From DASQHW01 sp963837155 (lineage in GTDB: Bacteria; Actinomycetota; Acidimicrobiia; IMCC26256; PALSA-610), in contig CAWIMB010000002.1 of NCBI GenBank assembly GCA_963837155.1, positions 1,860,001 to 1,924,000 of the forward strand: DNA of 64,000 bases. The letters run 5' to 3'. Positions 36,649-46,754 of this stretch are shown here, one piece after another (within the stretch, counting starts at the first letter, position 1; every line of letters starts with the position of its first letter). The notes beneath the pieces are model-generated. The model did not search any database and had not been told where the DNA came from. It was given only the letters and a program-made list of their open reading frames with translations. A program made the translations under genes and the position numbers.

Positions 36649-36768
36649 GCCGTAGTTTGCCTGTCCCGAGTTCGCGTTCCCCGCGGCCTCCTCGCCTCAT
36701 GCGGGCGAGTACTTCAGGGTCCGCGTCGTAGTCTGACGCTCGGGCGGCAGCGCGTTGGGGGAAAGCCC

Positions 36769-38247
36769 ATGAGTCGTGGGATCGGTTCGGAGACGCCGCG
36801 CGTCAGCTTTACACTTTCGCGGCGGACGATGCTTGTCGTGTCGATCGTGGTCGTTCTCTGTATCGCGACGACCTCTGGTGTGGGCTCGGCCTCCAACTCG
36901 GACGTCCGGGGACGCGTGTTCAGTGCGGGCGCGCCTGGTATCGGCGACCCGTACTTCCCGACGTACGGCAACGGCGGGTACAACGTCGTTCACTACGACC
37001 TCGCGGTTCGCTACAACCCCGCGACCGACATGCTGCACGGCGTCGTGACGATTCGTGCGCACGCGATACAAAACCTTTCCCGCTTCGACCTCGATCTGGT
37101 CGGTCTCACGGTGCGCGAGATCACGGTCAACGGCGAGCCGGCATCGTGGTCGCGCGGTCCCCACGAGCTGGTTGTGACGCCTGCGCATTCGCTGAACCGC
37201 CGACGCCGTTTCGACGTTGTCGTCCGCTACGACGGCGTGCCGGCAACCATCGGCAGCGGGATCGACGCGTCGGGATTCATGCACACCGATGATGGAGCTC
37301 TTGTGGCCGGGGAACCCGAGGGCGCGGCGACATGGTTCCCGGTGAACGACCACCCACTCGACAAGGCCTCGTATACGTTCCGCATCACCGTTCCGAACGG
37401 TCTGCAGGTCGTCGCGAACGGACTTCCCGCCGGAAGTTCTTCGGCCGGCGGCTGGACGACGCAGGTGTGGGACGCGCGTTCGCCGATGGCGAGTTACTTG
37501 GCGAGTCTCGCCATCGGACACTTCAACATTCGCATTCGGCGCGGCGTCCACAGTCCGCCAATCATCGATGCGGTTGACCCCACGGTCGGGACGGCAGCCG
37601 ACGCGGCGCTCAGCCGCGAGCCCGAGATCCTCGCCTTTCTCGAGGGCGTGTTCGGGCGCTACCCATTCGAAACCGCGGGCGCGATCGTCGACAATCACTT
37701 GTTCTTGTTCGCGCTCGAGAGCCAGACCCGGCCCGTGTATCCCGCGCTCTTCTTCGCGATCGGCCTGGGCGAGTCGGTCGTCGTCCACGAGTTGGCGCAT
37801 CAGTGGTATGGCGACAGCGTGGGACTCGCCCGCTGGCAGGACGTCTGGCTGAACGAGGGCTTCGCGACGTACGCGGAGTGGCTGTGGGCCGAACACGTCG
37901 GCGGCGCCAGCCCACAAGAGACCTTCGCTGCGACCTACGGAGCGATCCCCGCCCAGGACCCGTTCTGGTCGCTGGCCGTCGGGGATCCCGGGCCCAGTCA
38001 CCTGTTCGACAATCCGATTTACGACCGGGGTGCGATGACGCTCGAGGCGCTTCGCATCACGATCGGCGACAACGCCTTCTTCGGTCTGTTGCGCACCTGG
38101 GCAAGGAACAACTTCGGCGGCACCGCAACGACACCCGAGTTCATCGCGCTCGCCGAGCGCATTTCTCATAAAGAGCTCGACCCGTTCTTTCATGCCTGGC
38201 TGTTCTCGCCGACGAAGCCGGCGGCGCCCGCGCGGTCCATGGGGTGA
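36769..38247 (+). CDS. Exported M1-family metallopeptidase
   Basis: 492 residues. Residues 21-41 are a signal sequence or anchor. The M1 beta domain follows, then the zinc site HELAH (340-344) and the third ligand E363 in WLNEGFATY, 18 residues later as the family requires. The aminopeptidase segment normally GAMEN reads ALESQTRP here (FLFALESQTRPVYP), so the exopeptidase anchor is altered. The large C-terminal helical domain of ERAP/PepN enzymes is absent, as in many secreted bacterial members. GGGGGAAAG precedes ATG 36769. It probably trims peptides outside the membrane. Confidence 0.88.
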   Translation: MSRGIGSETPRVSFTLSRRTMLVVSIVVVLCIATTSGVGSASNSDVRGRVFSAGAPGIGDPYFPTYGNGGYNVVHYDLAVRYNPATDMLHGVVTIRAHAIQNLSRFDLDLVGLTVREITVNGEPASWSRGPHELVVTPAHSLNRRRRFDVVVRYDGVPATIGSGIDASGFMHTDDGALVAGEPEGAATWFPVNDHPLDKASYTFRITVPNGLQVVANGLPAGSSSAGGWTTQVWDARSPMASYLASLAIGHFNIRIRRGVHSPPIIDAVDPTVGTAADAALSREPEILAFLEGVFGRYPFETAGAIVDNHLFLFALESQTRPVYPALFFAIGLGESVVVHELAHQWYGDSVGLARWQDVWLNEGFATYAEWLWAEHVGGASPQETFAATYGAIPAQDPFWSLAVGDPGPSHLFDNPIYDRGAMTLEALRITIGDNAFFGLLRTWARNNFGGTATTPEFIALAERISHKELDPFFHAWLFSPTKPAAPARSMG

Positions 38248-38388
38248 GGGGTTTTCTTTCTTTTATTACGCTGTGGACTTGCTGTCTGTCGCGTGACCTC
38301 CTCCGTTGACACACGTTGGCGGTTCCGTAGCATCGCCGGAGTGGTGTTCACCGTCGTTGGTACGGAGTGAGCGCATCGGTAGCAAAGA

Positions 38389-39090
38389 GTGCATGCCGTG
38401 GGTAGCTGTGCCACACCCCGACATACCGTTCTGTGGCTTGCGGCCGTGGCGCTTTCGGCAACGCCGCTCTTGAGTGCCTGCGGATCGGATTCGAATTCCG
38501 GTTCACCGCAGACATCGCCATCTACATCGACGAAGACCGACAGCTCACGCGCCAGTAGGAAGACGCACACCAGCGCTTCGTCAACGTCGTCGCCAACCTC
38601 GACGCACAACAACCGGCCCGGTCCGCCCACGTCGGGAAGCGCGCCGCCGCCCACCGAACCCACGACTGGTCCCCAGACGAAGACTCAAGGGACGAATGAT
38701 CCACCTCCAACAGGAGGTGGATCATCGTCGACGAGCTTCTCGGCGTTCTGGCCGCGACGCGCGGAGTCCGTGGGACACGAGGTCAGTGTTCTCGGAAAAG
38801 TCGTCTTCGATGTGGAGTGTCCGCCACCGGAGGGCGGCGGACAATGCGACGCCACTGGTTATCTGACCGCATTGGACCGCGAAGTGTTCGCGCGGGACGA
38901 CACCCAGGTTTTGCTGTTGCACGAAGGCGGGGCACTGGTGCGCTGTAAAGCCGCGACCGAGCTTCATCTCGAGTGTCGCGGCTGGCGTCAGGGCGCGAAG
39001 AACGTCGTGCACGGTGTCGTGCAGCGGTATGCCGGCGTGGATTCGCCGGCAGCGTTCGTCATCGACGTGACCAGCAAGGAAGCGGCCTAG
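38389..39090 (+). CDS. Low-complexity lipoprotein
   Basis: 233 residues. A signal peptide ends in a lipobox, PLLSACGSDS. Residues 37-118 form a Ser/Thr/Pro-rich linker of the type that spans a cell wall. The C-terminal 110 residues form a small domain with conserved-looking cysteines (VFDVECPPPEGGGQCDATG, VRCKAATELHLECRGW), consistent with disulfides. I do not recognise a family. GTG at 38398 is an alternative start. The linker coding region holds a perfect 13-bp hairpin. The T-rich tract 38252-38268 after the M1 stop may end upstream transcription, but has no stem. Confidence 0.6.
   Translation: MHAVGSCATPRHTVLWLAAVALSATPLLSACGSDSNSGSPQTSPSTSTKTDSSRASRKTHTSASSTSSPTSTHNNRPGPPTSGSAPPPTEPTTGPQTKTQGTNDPPPTGGGSSSTSFSAFWPRRAESVGHEVSVLGKVVFDVECPPPEGGGQCDATGYLTALDREVFARDDTQVLLLHEGGALVRCKAATELHLECRGWRQGAKNVVHGVVQRYAGVDSPAAFVIDVTSKEAA
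38696..38725. repeat. Perfect 13-bp inverted repeat within lipoprotein gene
   Basis: Arm ATGATCCACCTCC (38696-38708), loop AACA, and its exact reverse complement (38713-38725). It codes for the linker NDPPPTGGGSS. A stem of this length would be strong in mRNA; no T tract follows, so it is not a standard terminator. Confidence 0.8.
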
Positions 39091-39142
39091 CGCGTCGAAC
39101 AGCACAGATCACCCGCATCCGTGATCGAGAAGGGGGACTCGC

Positions 39143-42100
39143 ATGTGGACTCGTCAAGGCCGCCGAATGGCTGGCGTCGTGTTGCTGCCGATCATCGTGC
39201 TGGCGACGCTGTCGGTGCTGGGACCGGCATCGGTGAGTGCGCAACCGGTCATCCCTGTGACGTGGGTCGCGCAAGGACCTGCGCCGACAGAGGGCGGACA
39301 GACCGAGGGCCTCCCGAACAATCCCGTCACGGGCGCGGTGAACCAGGTTGTCGCGCACCCAACCGATCCGAACACGCTGTGGATCGGCGCGGTGAACGGC
39401 GGCGTCTGGCGCACGACCAACGCGACCGCGGCTACTCCGACCTGGACACCACTTACGGACCAACAAGCGGGGCTGTCAATCGGCGCGCTGGAGCTGGATC
39501 CGACCGTCGCAACCAATCAAACGCTCGTCGCCGGATTCGGCGCGGTCAGTTCCTTGAACCGAATCGGCGGCGCGCTGCGCGGCATCTTGCGGACGACCGA
39601 CGGCGGGAACAACTGGACGAACCTCGGCGCGGCCGCTCTCGCCGGCCGGAGCGTGATCGGCGTCGCCCCTCGAGGGAGCACGATCGTCGTCGCCACGAAC
39701 CCCGGAGGCATCTGGCGGAGCATCGACACCGGCGCGACTTTCACGCAGCTCTCGGGCAACGGGACCTCGGGGCTCCCCGCCGGCCGCGCCTTCCATCTTG
39801 CCGGTGATCCAAGCAACAACGCGTGGCTCTACGCGTCGACGACAGCGGGCGTGTTCCGTAGCAACGACACCGGCCAGACGTGGACCAACGTGAGCGGTGT
39901 CGGTGCCGGCACTCCCGGCGGTGCCATCACCGCGTCGACGACGAACATCAAGGTCTCGGTCCATGCTGCCGGCGGCAACAACGCCGTGTTCGTGGGCGTG
40001 GTCAACTCGAACCCGCCCGTGCCGCCGAGCACCACTGCGCTGGATCAACTCACGGGTGTCTTCCGGTCCACGAATCAGGGCGGCAACTGGACGGCGTTGG
40101 ACACGCCGGCGCCGACGATCCACCCCGGAGGGCAGGGCGAGACCCACTTCTCGATCCTCGCTGATCCGGGCAACCAGAATGTCGTGTACTTGGGTGGCGA
40201 CCGCCAGGCGGCAGCGCCGTTCGTCGCGAACATTCTCGCGTTGCGACGCCTCGGCCGCCGCGGGCAGCCAGTGCACGCCCATTGTCCGCGCCGGCGCCGG
40301 CAACAGCGCGCCGCATGCCGACTCTCGCGACTCGGCCTTCGACGCGAACGGTGACCTCGTCGAGGGAGACGACGGTGGCGTCTACCGACACACCAACCCG
40401 GGGGGCGCGGGCAATTGGGTGGCCCTGGTCGGCAACGCGCAGATTGGCGAGACCCACTCGTGCGAGTACGACACGGTGTCGAACATCATCATCTGCGGCA
40501 CCCAGGACACAGGTACCACCGAGCAGGTCACCTCCGGGGGCCTGACGTGGCGACAGGCGCCCCTGCTCCAGGGCGATGGCGGCGTCGTCGCCGTGGACGA
40601 CACCGGGGCGAGCTCCATCCGCTTCTTCAGTACTAACAACCTCGGCAACTTCAGGCGCCGCACGTGCGACGCCGCCAACACGTGCGGAGCAGCTGCCAGT
40701 GTGGGATTGAACGTCACGGGCACCATGCCGGCGCAGAACATCTATCAGTACGAGGGATGCGCGGCCGGGACTACATCGTGCCTGCAGTTCTATCCGCCGA
40801 TCGTTCTCAACTCCATCAACCCCGCGCGCCTCGCCATCGGTACCAACCGCGTGTACGAATCGAACAACCGCGGCGACAACATCACCGATCTCACGGGGAA
40901 CACGGGCTCCAACATCACGCGGGCAATCGCGTACGGCGGCACGTCCGGCGGGGTCGCCAACGCGGAGGTGTTGTACTACGGCAACAACGCCGGCGTGTTC
41001 CTGCGCACGACGGCGGGCGGCGCGTTCACCCAGCTGGCTGCGTATCCAGGCGGGACACCGGTCGATCTCGTGCTCGACCCCGACGATTGGCGCACCGCGT
41101 ACGTCGCGGATTCCGATCAAGTGTTCCAGACGACCGACGCCGGCGCGACCTGGACCGACATCACCGGGAACATCGGTGCCCATACGCCGGGCGTATTCCG
41201 GACGGTCGAATTCATCGAGAACGCGAACGCCGACGCGATCCTGGTCGGCACTGACACCGGCGTGTTCGTGACCCGGGCGGGCGCGACTCTGGGCTCGTCG
41301 GCGGAGCTCGGTGCCACGCTCCCGAATGCCATCGTGTTCGAGCTCCGCTACGACGCTGTCGACAACGTCCTTCTGGCCGCGACGATGGGACGGGGTTCGT
41401 GGACCCTCGCCAATGCGAGCAACGTCATCGGTGTCGCCGACCTCGAGGTGGTGAGCTTCGCTCCGGTGAGCACACCGCCGCAGCTCCTACTCGGTCAGGA
41501 CACCAACGTGACGTTCCGCACCACGGTCGCGAACAACGGCCCGACGACGCCGGTGAACGCGGTAACCACCGCCACGGCGGTCAGTCCCGGTGTGACGGTC
41601 ACGCCGAACCCATTGGTGCGCAATATCAACGCGCTCGCGGTGGGCTCGCCGCAAACGTTCGACCAGACGTTCACGGTCAAATGCACGACGCCAGGCGTCA
41701 AGACGGTGACACTCACCCAGCGGATTGACGCGGCGGCGGGTGGGCCCGTCGATCCGAACCCCGCGAACAACGCGAAGAGCGCGTCGTTCAGCGCCGACTG
41801 TCTCGTGCCGGTCGCGTTGAATATCAGGCCCGGCAACAAACTCAACCGGGTCGTCCCACCGGACAGTCGGGGAGTGCCGATGGTCGTGCTGACAACAACC
41901 GCCGGGGAGTACGGCCTGCCGATCGCGTTCGACGCGGCAAATATCCTTCCCGCTACGACTCGTTGGGGTACCGAAGCGCTGGTGCTCTCAGGCGGCGGGC
42001 AAGCCGAAAAGGATGGCAAAGGCGAGCTCAAGAAGTCGGTCGAACGGGCGCCGGTCTCTCCCAATGAGAACCTGCGTGATGGCGACTTCGATATGTATCT

Positions 42101-42248
42101 CGAATTCGCGGCGACCAACTCGGGTCTCGTCATCGGCGATACGAAGGCGTGCATCGTAGGCAGCTACCTCGACCCCGCCACCAACACGCAGTTCCGCTTC
42201 TTCGGTTGCGACATCGTGTTCGTCGAACCGTCGCAGCCCGGTCCTTAG
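39143..42248 (+). CDS. Secreted beta-propeller (sortilin/BNR-like) protein (frameshifted)
   Basis: Composite of about 1034 residues. A signal peptide (MAGVVLLPIIVLATLSVLG, cleaved after VSA-Q) precedes a large propeller with repeats of the VPS10/BNR type: GGVWRTTNATAATPTWTPL, GGIWRSIDTGATFTQL, AGVFRSNDTGQTWTNVSG, DQVFQTTDAGATWTDITG. From about residue 770 a CARDB-like beta-sandwich follows (DLEVVSFAPVSTPPQLLLGQ). The frame shifts near 40240 by one extra base; beyond it the propeller continues. AGAAGGGGG precedes ATG 39143. Probably a secreted binding or glycan-processing protein; no catalytic residues identified. Confidence 0.75.
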
Positions 42249-42302
42249 GAGGCTGCGTCAGGACGCCCGACGACCCCGAAGTTGTGGTGTGGCACTCGGA
42301 AC

Positions 42303-43742
42303 CTACCGTCGTTCGACGCGCACGGTAACCGTGTCGACGGCGAAGCGGTTTCGGAGCAGCAGGTGCGATGCGTTCGCGTGCGAGACGACCTGCGCGCCAG
42401 TGACGAATACGCGATAGCCCTGGGGGAACGCGCGCTTGGGGATCTCGATGGACGTGACGCCGAGTGGAGACGCGTGGTGCCCGTCGGGACGCCGGGTCGA
42501 GTACGCGAACTGCACGATGCCCGTGGTCGCATCGTAGTTCCAGGCAGTCGGGGTGCCGTTCGTCGCCGCGGCATACGGGCGCGTCGAGCGCGCCCAACGC
42601 GCCGCTGCGTATGTTGGTGCCGGTTGGCGGCTTCGTCAGGTCGGGGACCACGTTCTCGTCGTAGGACCAAAAGATCCACCCCACAAGCCCGCGCTCGATC
42701 GTCGAGCTGATGCGCTCGATGGTCGCCGGATCGGTCGTCGCGCCGAACTCCGTGGCCAAGGGCGGCACGCTGCGGGTGTACGCGGCATTGAGCGCGCGCG
42801 CAGCACGACCGCGGGTTCGTCGGTGGGTGTGGTGGTGTACACGTGGAACGACAGCGCGTTCCCGCGGCCCGCGGGCGGTACGACCGTGTTGGTGTGGCCG
42901 AAGTTGAACAGCACGAACGGTTCGCTGAAGACCAGGTGCGTGCGGTCGACGGTTCTGATTGCGGCGGTCATGCGCTGCGCGAATGGCAGCAGTCGTGCGC
43001 TTTCGATGTCGGGGCAGCCGTCGACACACCTCGTCCAGTCGGTTCCGGGCCACGGCTCGTTCATGAGGTCGTACCCGAGGACGTGGGGTTCGTCGGCGAC
43101 CGCCGACGCGACCGCTCGGACCGCTTCGGCGTAGTGGCGTTGCAATGGCACACCGTCAGGGCCGGGCGCGTTGTCCCAGAAGTTGTCGAACACGCGTTGC
43201 AGCGCCGGGTTCTGCACGTAGTAGAGCGGAAACTGCGCGTCCGGGTTCGGGAGGCCGTCGGTCAGCGTGGCCCACTCCGGAAAGCCGTTGCCGTGCACTG
43301 CCGGTCCGTAGCCGTCTTGGTGGAAGTCGAGCTGCACGTACAAACCGTGGCGGGCGAGCACCCGTGTCGTCTGCGCGATCCCGTCGACATATGCACGGTC
43401 GATCAGGCCGGGCTCGGGCATCACCGCACCGAAGACGACGCCGAGGCGCACGACGTTGAAGCCTTCGGCCGCCAGGAACGCGGCGTCGTCGTCGTCGAAT
43501 CCGACGGCGGCGGGTGTCACCGGTGGGAACTTCTGCACGAAGTTCACGCCGCGCATGCCGACGACGCGCCCGGCGGTGTCGACGAACCAACGGCCGCTCG
43601 CGCCGACCAAGGCACCTTGTGCATTGGGTCGACCATCTCCGTGCCCGGCGTGCACGCCCGGCGGCCCCAGCCGGACGCAGCCCGACAGCGCGGTTGCGAG
43701 GGCTACCAACAGCGCGAAGTAGCGCAGTGACTTCGAGCGCAC
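42303..43742 (-). CDS. GH5 lipoprotein, endoglycoceramidase-like (two frameshifts)
   Basis: Composite of about 478 residues. GTG 43742 gives a signal peptide with lipobox ATALSGCVRLG. The TIM barrel shows GVNFVQKFPP, LDFHQDGYG, LMNEPWPGTDW (acid/base Glu), SFHVYTT and PPLATEFGATTDP (nucleophile Glu). A C-terminal beta domain follows with GVTSIEIPKRAFPQG. This set resembles endoglycoceramidase-type GH5 enzymes, which cut glycolipid glycans. Breaks: a GC dinucleotide expansion near 42795 and one extra base near 42580. TAGTCT seven bases before the GTG supports this start. It lies 47 bases downstream of the lysozyme-like gene. Confidence 0.75.
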
Positions 43743-43749
43743 GAACGCC

Positions 43750-43755
43750 AGACTA
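43750..43755 (-). promoter_or_regulatory. Putative -10 box of near-leaderless GH5 gene
   Basis: On the minus strand TAGTCT is followed by seven bases and the GTG at 43742. It lies in the 47-base gap after the upstream gene, so the GH5 gene may have its own promoter. Confidence 0.35.
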
Positions 43756-43789
43756 CGAGAAGGCTGCGGCCGGCTGCTCGGTGCTCGAG

Positions 43790-44455
43790 TTAGCACCCCC
43801 TCGGGTTGCGGTGCGCTGCGCACCAGGCGTCGACCTGCACGGGCACGCTCGGCCAGCCGTCGCGCGTTCCGGCGTATCGCTCGTAGTAGCACTTCGCTCG
43901 CTGGCAGGGAGTGGTATCGGTGAACTTGCCAAACTTCCAAGCGTCCCACGTATCCCAACCGTTGATGCCGTGAGCGGCCGCGTAGTTGAGCATGCACCGC
44001 CCGATGAGTGTGGCGACGCCCGGCGTATCAGCTTGCGCGTCGGTTGCGCCACATGCCACCGACGACGGATTTCCAGTGTGAGCTCCCCAGGTACGGGAGT
44101 TGATCTGCAACCAACCACGGTCGGCGACACAGCGCGGGTAACAACGCCACAACCTCGGCTGAGGATGCGCCGGATCGTTGTCGCAACACAGGCCCGCGTC
44201 GAGACGAGTTTCGTCGTGCCAGTGGCGAGCTGACCTGTTCAGCGACGACTCCGCGATGCCGATCGCGACGATGCGAGCCATCATGTCGCGGCTGTCACCG
44301 AACCCGTGGTCGTGCGCGATGCCGATGGCTTGCTGTTCAGCGGCCGCCGCGTTGAACGGCCGGGTACCGCCGGCCGTCCCGAAGCGCACATTGGGAACGC
44401 ACGTACATGCGGTGAGCATGCTGAACGCGAGGATCGCCAACAGTTTCCATCGCAT
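43790..44455 (-). CDS. Lysozyme-like lipoprotein
   Basis: 221 residues. Signal peptide with lipobox FSMLTACTC, Cys 17. The catalytic region resembles SLT/lysozyme folds: IVAIGIAESSLN, with the likely catalytic Glu at residue 69, and ADRGWLQINSRTWG. Several cysteines (CCDND, RCYPRC) suggest disulfides. It should cleave peptidoglycan from outside the membrane. A second exported lysozyme-like protein is at 6722. GGGGAAGG lies just upstream of the ATG. Confidence 0.7.
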   Translation of the reverse strand: MRWKLLAILAFSMLTACTCVPNVRFGTAGGTRPFNAAAAEQQAIGIAHDHGFGDSRDMMARIVAIGIAESSLNRSARHWHDETRLDAGLCCDNDPAHPQPRLWRCYPRCVADRGWLQINSRTWGAHTGNPSSVACGATDAQADTPGVATLIGRCMLNYAAAHGINGWDTWDAWKFGKFTDTTPCQRAKCYYERYAGTRDGWPSVPVQVDAWCAAHRNPRGC

Positions 44456-44589
44456 CGTTCCGCCGCCTTCCCCACCGACGAGGCGTCGTTCAGCCTTTCA
44501 CGCCGCCAGTCGGCAACCAATGGGCGCGGCGATATAGACGGAGATGCCACGCGTGTGCCGTGCGGCACCAAGAAGTGGCTTTGATTGAT

Positions 44590-45144
44590 TTACTCCCAGA
44601 TGCGTGACGGTTGACGTTCGATCGTCAGCTGCGTATCGAGATCGAGCGGGGGCGTTTGTGGCAGTCGGAACACCATGACGCCCCGCTGTTCGGGCGTCGG
44701 TATCAATCCATCGGCGCTCCGTCCGGCGAGCGGGCCTCGCCAGACCTCCCACCTCAACCGTTCGTAGAACCCGGTCCGATCCGTCTGCAAGCAAGCGATT
44801 TCGTAGTCATCGATCTCCGCAGCCAGTCGATTCATGACCGCGCTCCCGTATCCGCGGCGTTGGTACGTCGGGAGTGTCGAGACGGCATCGACGTACGCGG
44901 TCTTCAACACGCGTTGACCCTCGGGTTGCACTCCTCGGGTGGTGACGACCGCATGGCTCACGAGCTCGGGCCCTCGATACGCCAGGAAGTGCCGCCCGCC
45001 CGACGGGATGTTCGTGAAGAGGTTCTTGAAGTCGTCGATGTCGTGCGCGGCAATGCACACATCGATCACCGAGGATCGCTGCGCGGGAGGCAAGTCCTCG
45101 GTGGCCAGAACTGTGACGATGATCGCATCCTCGGGCTCGCTCAT
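44590..45144 (-). CDS. GNAT acetyltransferase, AAC(2')-like layout
   Basis: 184 residues. The acetyl-CoA loop is YQRRGYGSAVM. The order of features, TAYVDAVSTLPTYQRRGYGSAV, then TGFYERLRWEVWRGPLAG, TPEQRGVMVF and a C-terminal LDLDTQLTIERQPSRIW, follows the aminoglycoside 2'-acetyltransferase family of actinobacteria. Whether it modifies an aminoglycoside or a metabolite cannot be told. It starts five bases after the cyclic-nucleotide-binding gene's stop, so the two are co-transcribed, which raises the possibility of control by a cyclic nucleotide. Confidence 0.75.
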   Translation of the reverse strand: MSEPEDAIIVTVLATEDLPPAQRSSVIDVCIAAHDIDDFKNLFTNIPSGGRHFLAYRGPELVSHAVVTTRGVQPEGQRVLKTAYVDAVSTLPTYQRRGYGSAVMNRLAAEIDDYEIACLQTDRTGFYERLRWEVWRGPLAGRSADGLIPTPEQRGVMVFRLPQTPPLDLDTQLTIERQPSRIWE

Positions 45145-45149
45145 ACGGG

Positions 45150-45563
45150 TCAGGACGTCAGCTGTTCCCTCGTACGCTCGCGCAGCCGGCGGGCGAGCAT
45201 CACGGCGAGCGAGTGATACAGGTGGCTCGCGAGCATCGGGTCCTCCTCGAGGAGGTCGGCGACGCCCGCGAGGGGCAGCACGAAGACTTCGGCCGGTTTG
45301 TCGGCCACGACGCTCAAGTGCGTCGGTGATCCGTCGAGCAGTGACATCTCGCCGAACGCCTCGCCGGTCTGGACGTGACCGACCGTTGTGTTTCCGTGCT
45401 CCGTGCGCTTTTCGACGCGCGCCGACCCACCGATGAGGATGTAGATGTCTTCGTTGTCGTCACCTTCGGCGAGGATGACCTCGTTCGGAGAGTACGAACG
45501 CGACTCGGCGCGCGCGAGAAGCCGAATCCGTTCCTCGTCGGTGAGATAGCGAACCGCCTCCAT
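45150..45563 (-). CDS. Stand-alone cyclic-nucleotide-binding domain protein
   Basis: 137 residues made of one CAP_ED domain: SYSPNEVILAEGDDNEDIYI, then TGEAFGEMSLLDGSPTHLSVVA, the phosphate-binding cassette (FGEMSLLDGSPT; the usual Arg is replaced by Thr). No DNA-binding domain is attached. I start at ATG 45563 because AGGAG lies six bases upstream. It may sense cAMP or another nucleotide and act through a partner; three cyclases are encoded 8-19 kb downstream. The GNAT gene follows on the same strand. Confidence 0.8.
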   Translation of the reverse strand: MEAVRYLTDEERIRLLARAESRSYSPNEVILAEGDDNEDIYILIGGSARVEKRTEHGNTTVGHVQTGEAFGEMSLLDGSPTHLSVVADKPAEVFVLPLAGVADLLEEDPMLASHLYHSLAVMLARRLRERTREQLTS

Positions 45564-45671
45564 CTGTGCTCCTCGTTCACGGGCTCCGGCCACAAGCCTC
45601 CACCGAACGGCGCCTTCACGTCTAATGCGACCGCGACACGACGAATTCGACTGACTGCGCGTCGAAAGGGG

Positions 45672-46753
45672 CTAGGCCAAGACTGCAACCGCTGCGGCCT
45701 GGATCGCGGTCGTGGCGACGGTTGCAGTGCAGCGATCGCGCAACGCGTCACGAATCGCCGACCACCCCGCGTCCTCGATCTCGGGGAAGCGCGCGAGCGG
45801 CGGGTAGCTGATCATCGCGGTGTCGATCATCTCGCGGGTAATCGCAAGGCGACGGCGGTCAAGCTCACCCTGAGGTTCGACGGCCTCCAGCGCTTGTTGG
45901 TGCGCGCAGATGTTGCCGCCGGCCGCGTCGACGCCTTGCGCGTCGGCACCAATCAGGCGCGTGAGCAACGCGACCGCGCCGTCGACATCGCCACACGTGC
46001 GTGGGATCGCCCACGCGTGACATCCCGAGTACGAGACGCGGCGTAACGGCCCGGTGGGGTAGGGGTGCGGTTGCAAGTGCTCGGCGAGTGCGGAGGCACG
46101 GATCGGGCCGTATCCGCCGGGCCAGGCCGCGGCCGCGTCGACCCGGCCGTCGAGCAACGCGGCATCGACATCGTCGTAATGCCAGTCGACGAGGTCGATG
46201 GGCGCGCGGGAAGCAAGCGCGCACAACGTCTCGACCGCGTCTACAGCTTCGGGTGTGGCCATCGTCGGGCGGAGATCGTCGTCGAACAAGCGGCCGCCGA
46301 GCCCGACGACCAGCTCGAAGAACGTGCCGAACAAGCCCGACTCGCGGCCGGGGAACCCGAAGACCACATCCGAATCCACCAGCGCGGCCCACGAGTCGGG
46401 CACCTTCTCGACGCGGTCGGAGCGCGCCCACAGCACGCGCACGTCGATGAGGCGCGGCACACACAGCAGCGAGCCATTGAAGCGGCACAGGTCCACGGCA
46501 CGAGGCGCGAGCGCCGCGAGTGCGGGCGCGTCGACAAGGTCGTCGAGTGGTCGAAGCCATGCGGCTTGCGACGGCGCGTACTTGGCGTGGGTCGCGAGCA
46601 CGTCGATGCGCTCGCCCGCGCCCAGAGCGCGGCGACTCGGCGGTTGAGCGTCGGATGGTCGGCGTGGACGACGACCTCGACCTCGCCCGGAGCGAAGAGC
46701 TCGTAGAGGTGGTCGTACATCGGGCCGCCGACGAGCGCGACACGCAGAGTCAC
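45672..46753 (-). CDS. Solute-binding-like protein without signal peptide (frameshifted)
   Basis: Composite of about 360 residues. It resembles family-1/8 extracellular solute-binding proteins of ABC sugar importers: an N-terminal lobe (VALVGGPMYDHLYELFAPG), PRLIDVRVLWARSD, LFGTFFELVVGLGGRLFDDD, ATPEAVDAVETLCAL and AAAAWPGGYGPI. There is no signal peptide or lipobox and no ABC permease nearby, which is odd for an importer component; a cytoplasmic sugar sensor is possible. One base is missing near 46616, which restores ALWARGERIDVLATHAKY. GTG 46753 begins immediately after the SDR stop, so it is in the sugar-acid operon. Confidence 0.65.
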
Positions 46754-46754
46754 G

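Noticed and set aside
38248..38280. Intrinsic terminator after the M1 peptidase gene
   Set aside because: There is a T-rich tract but no stable GC-rich stem immediately before it.
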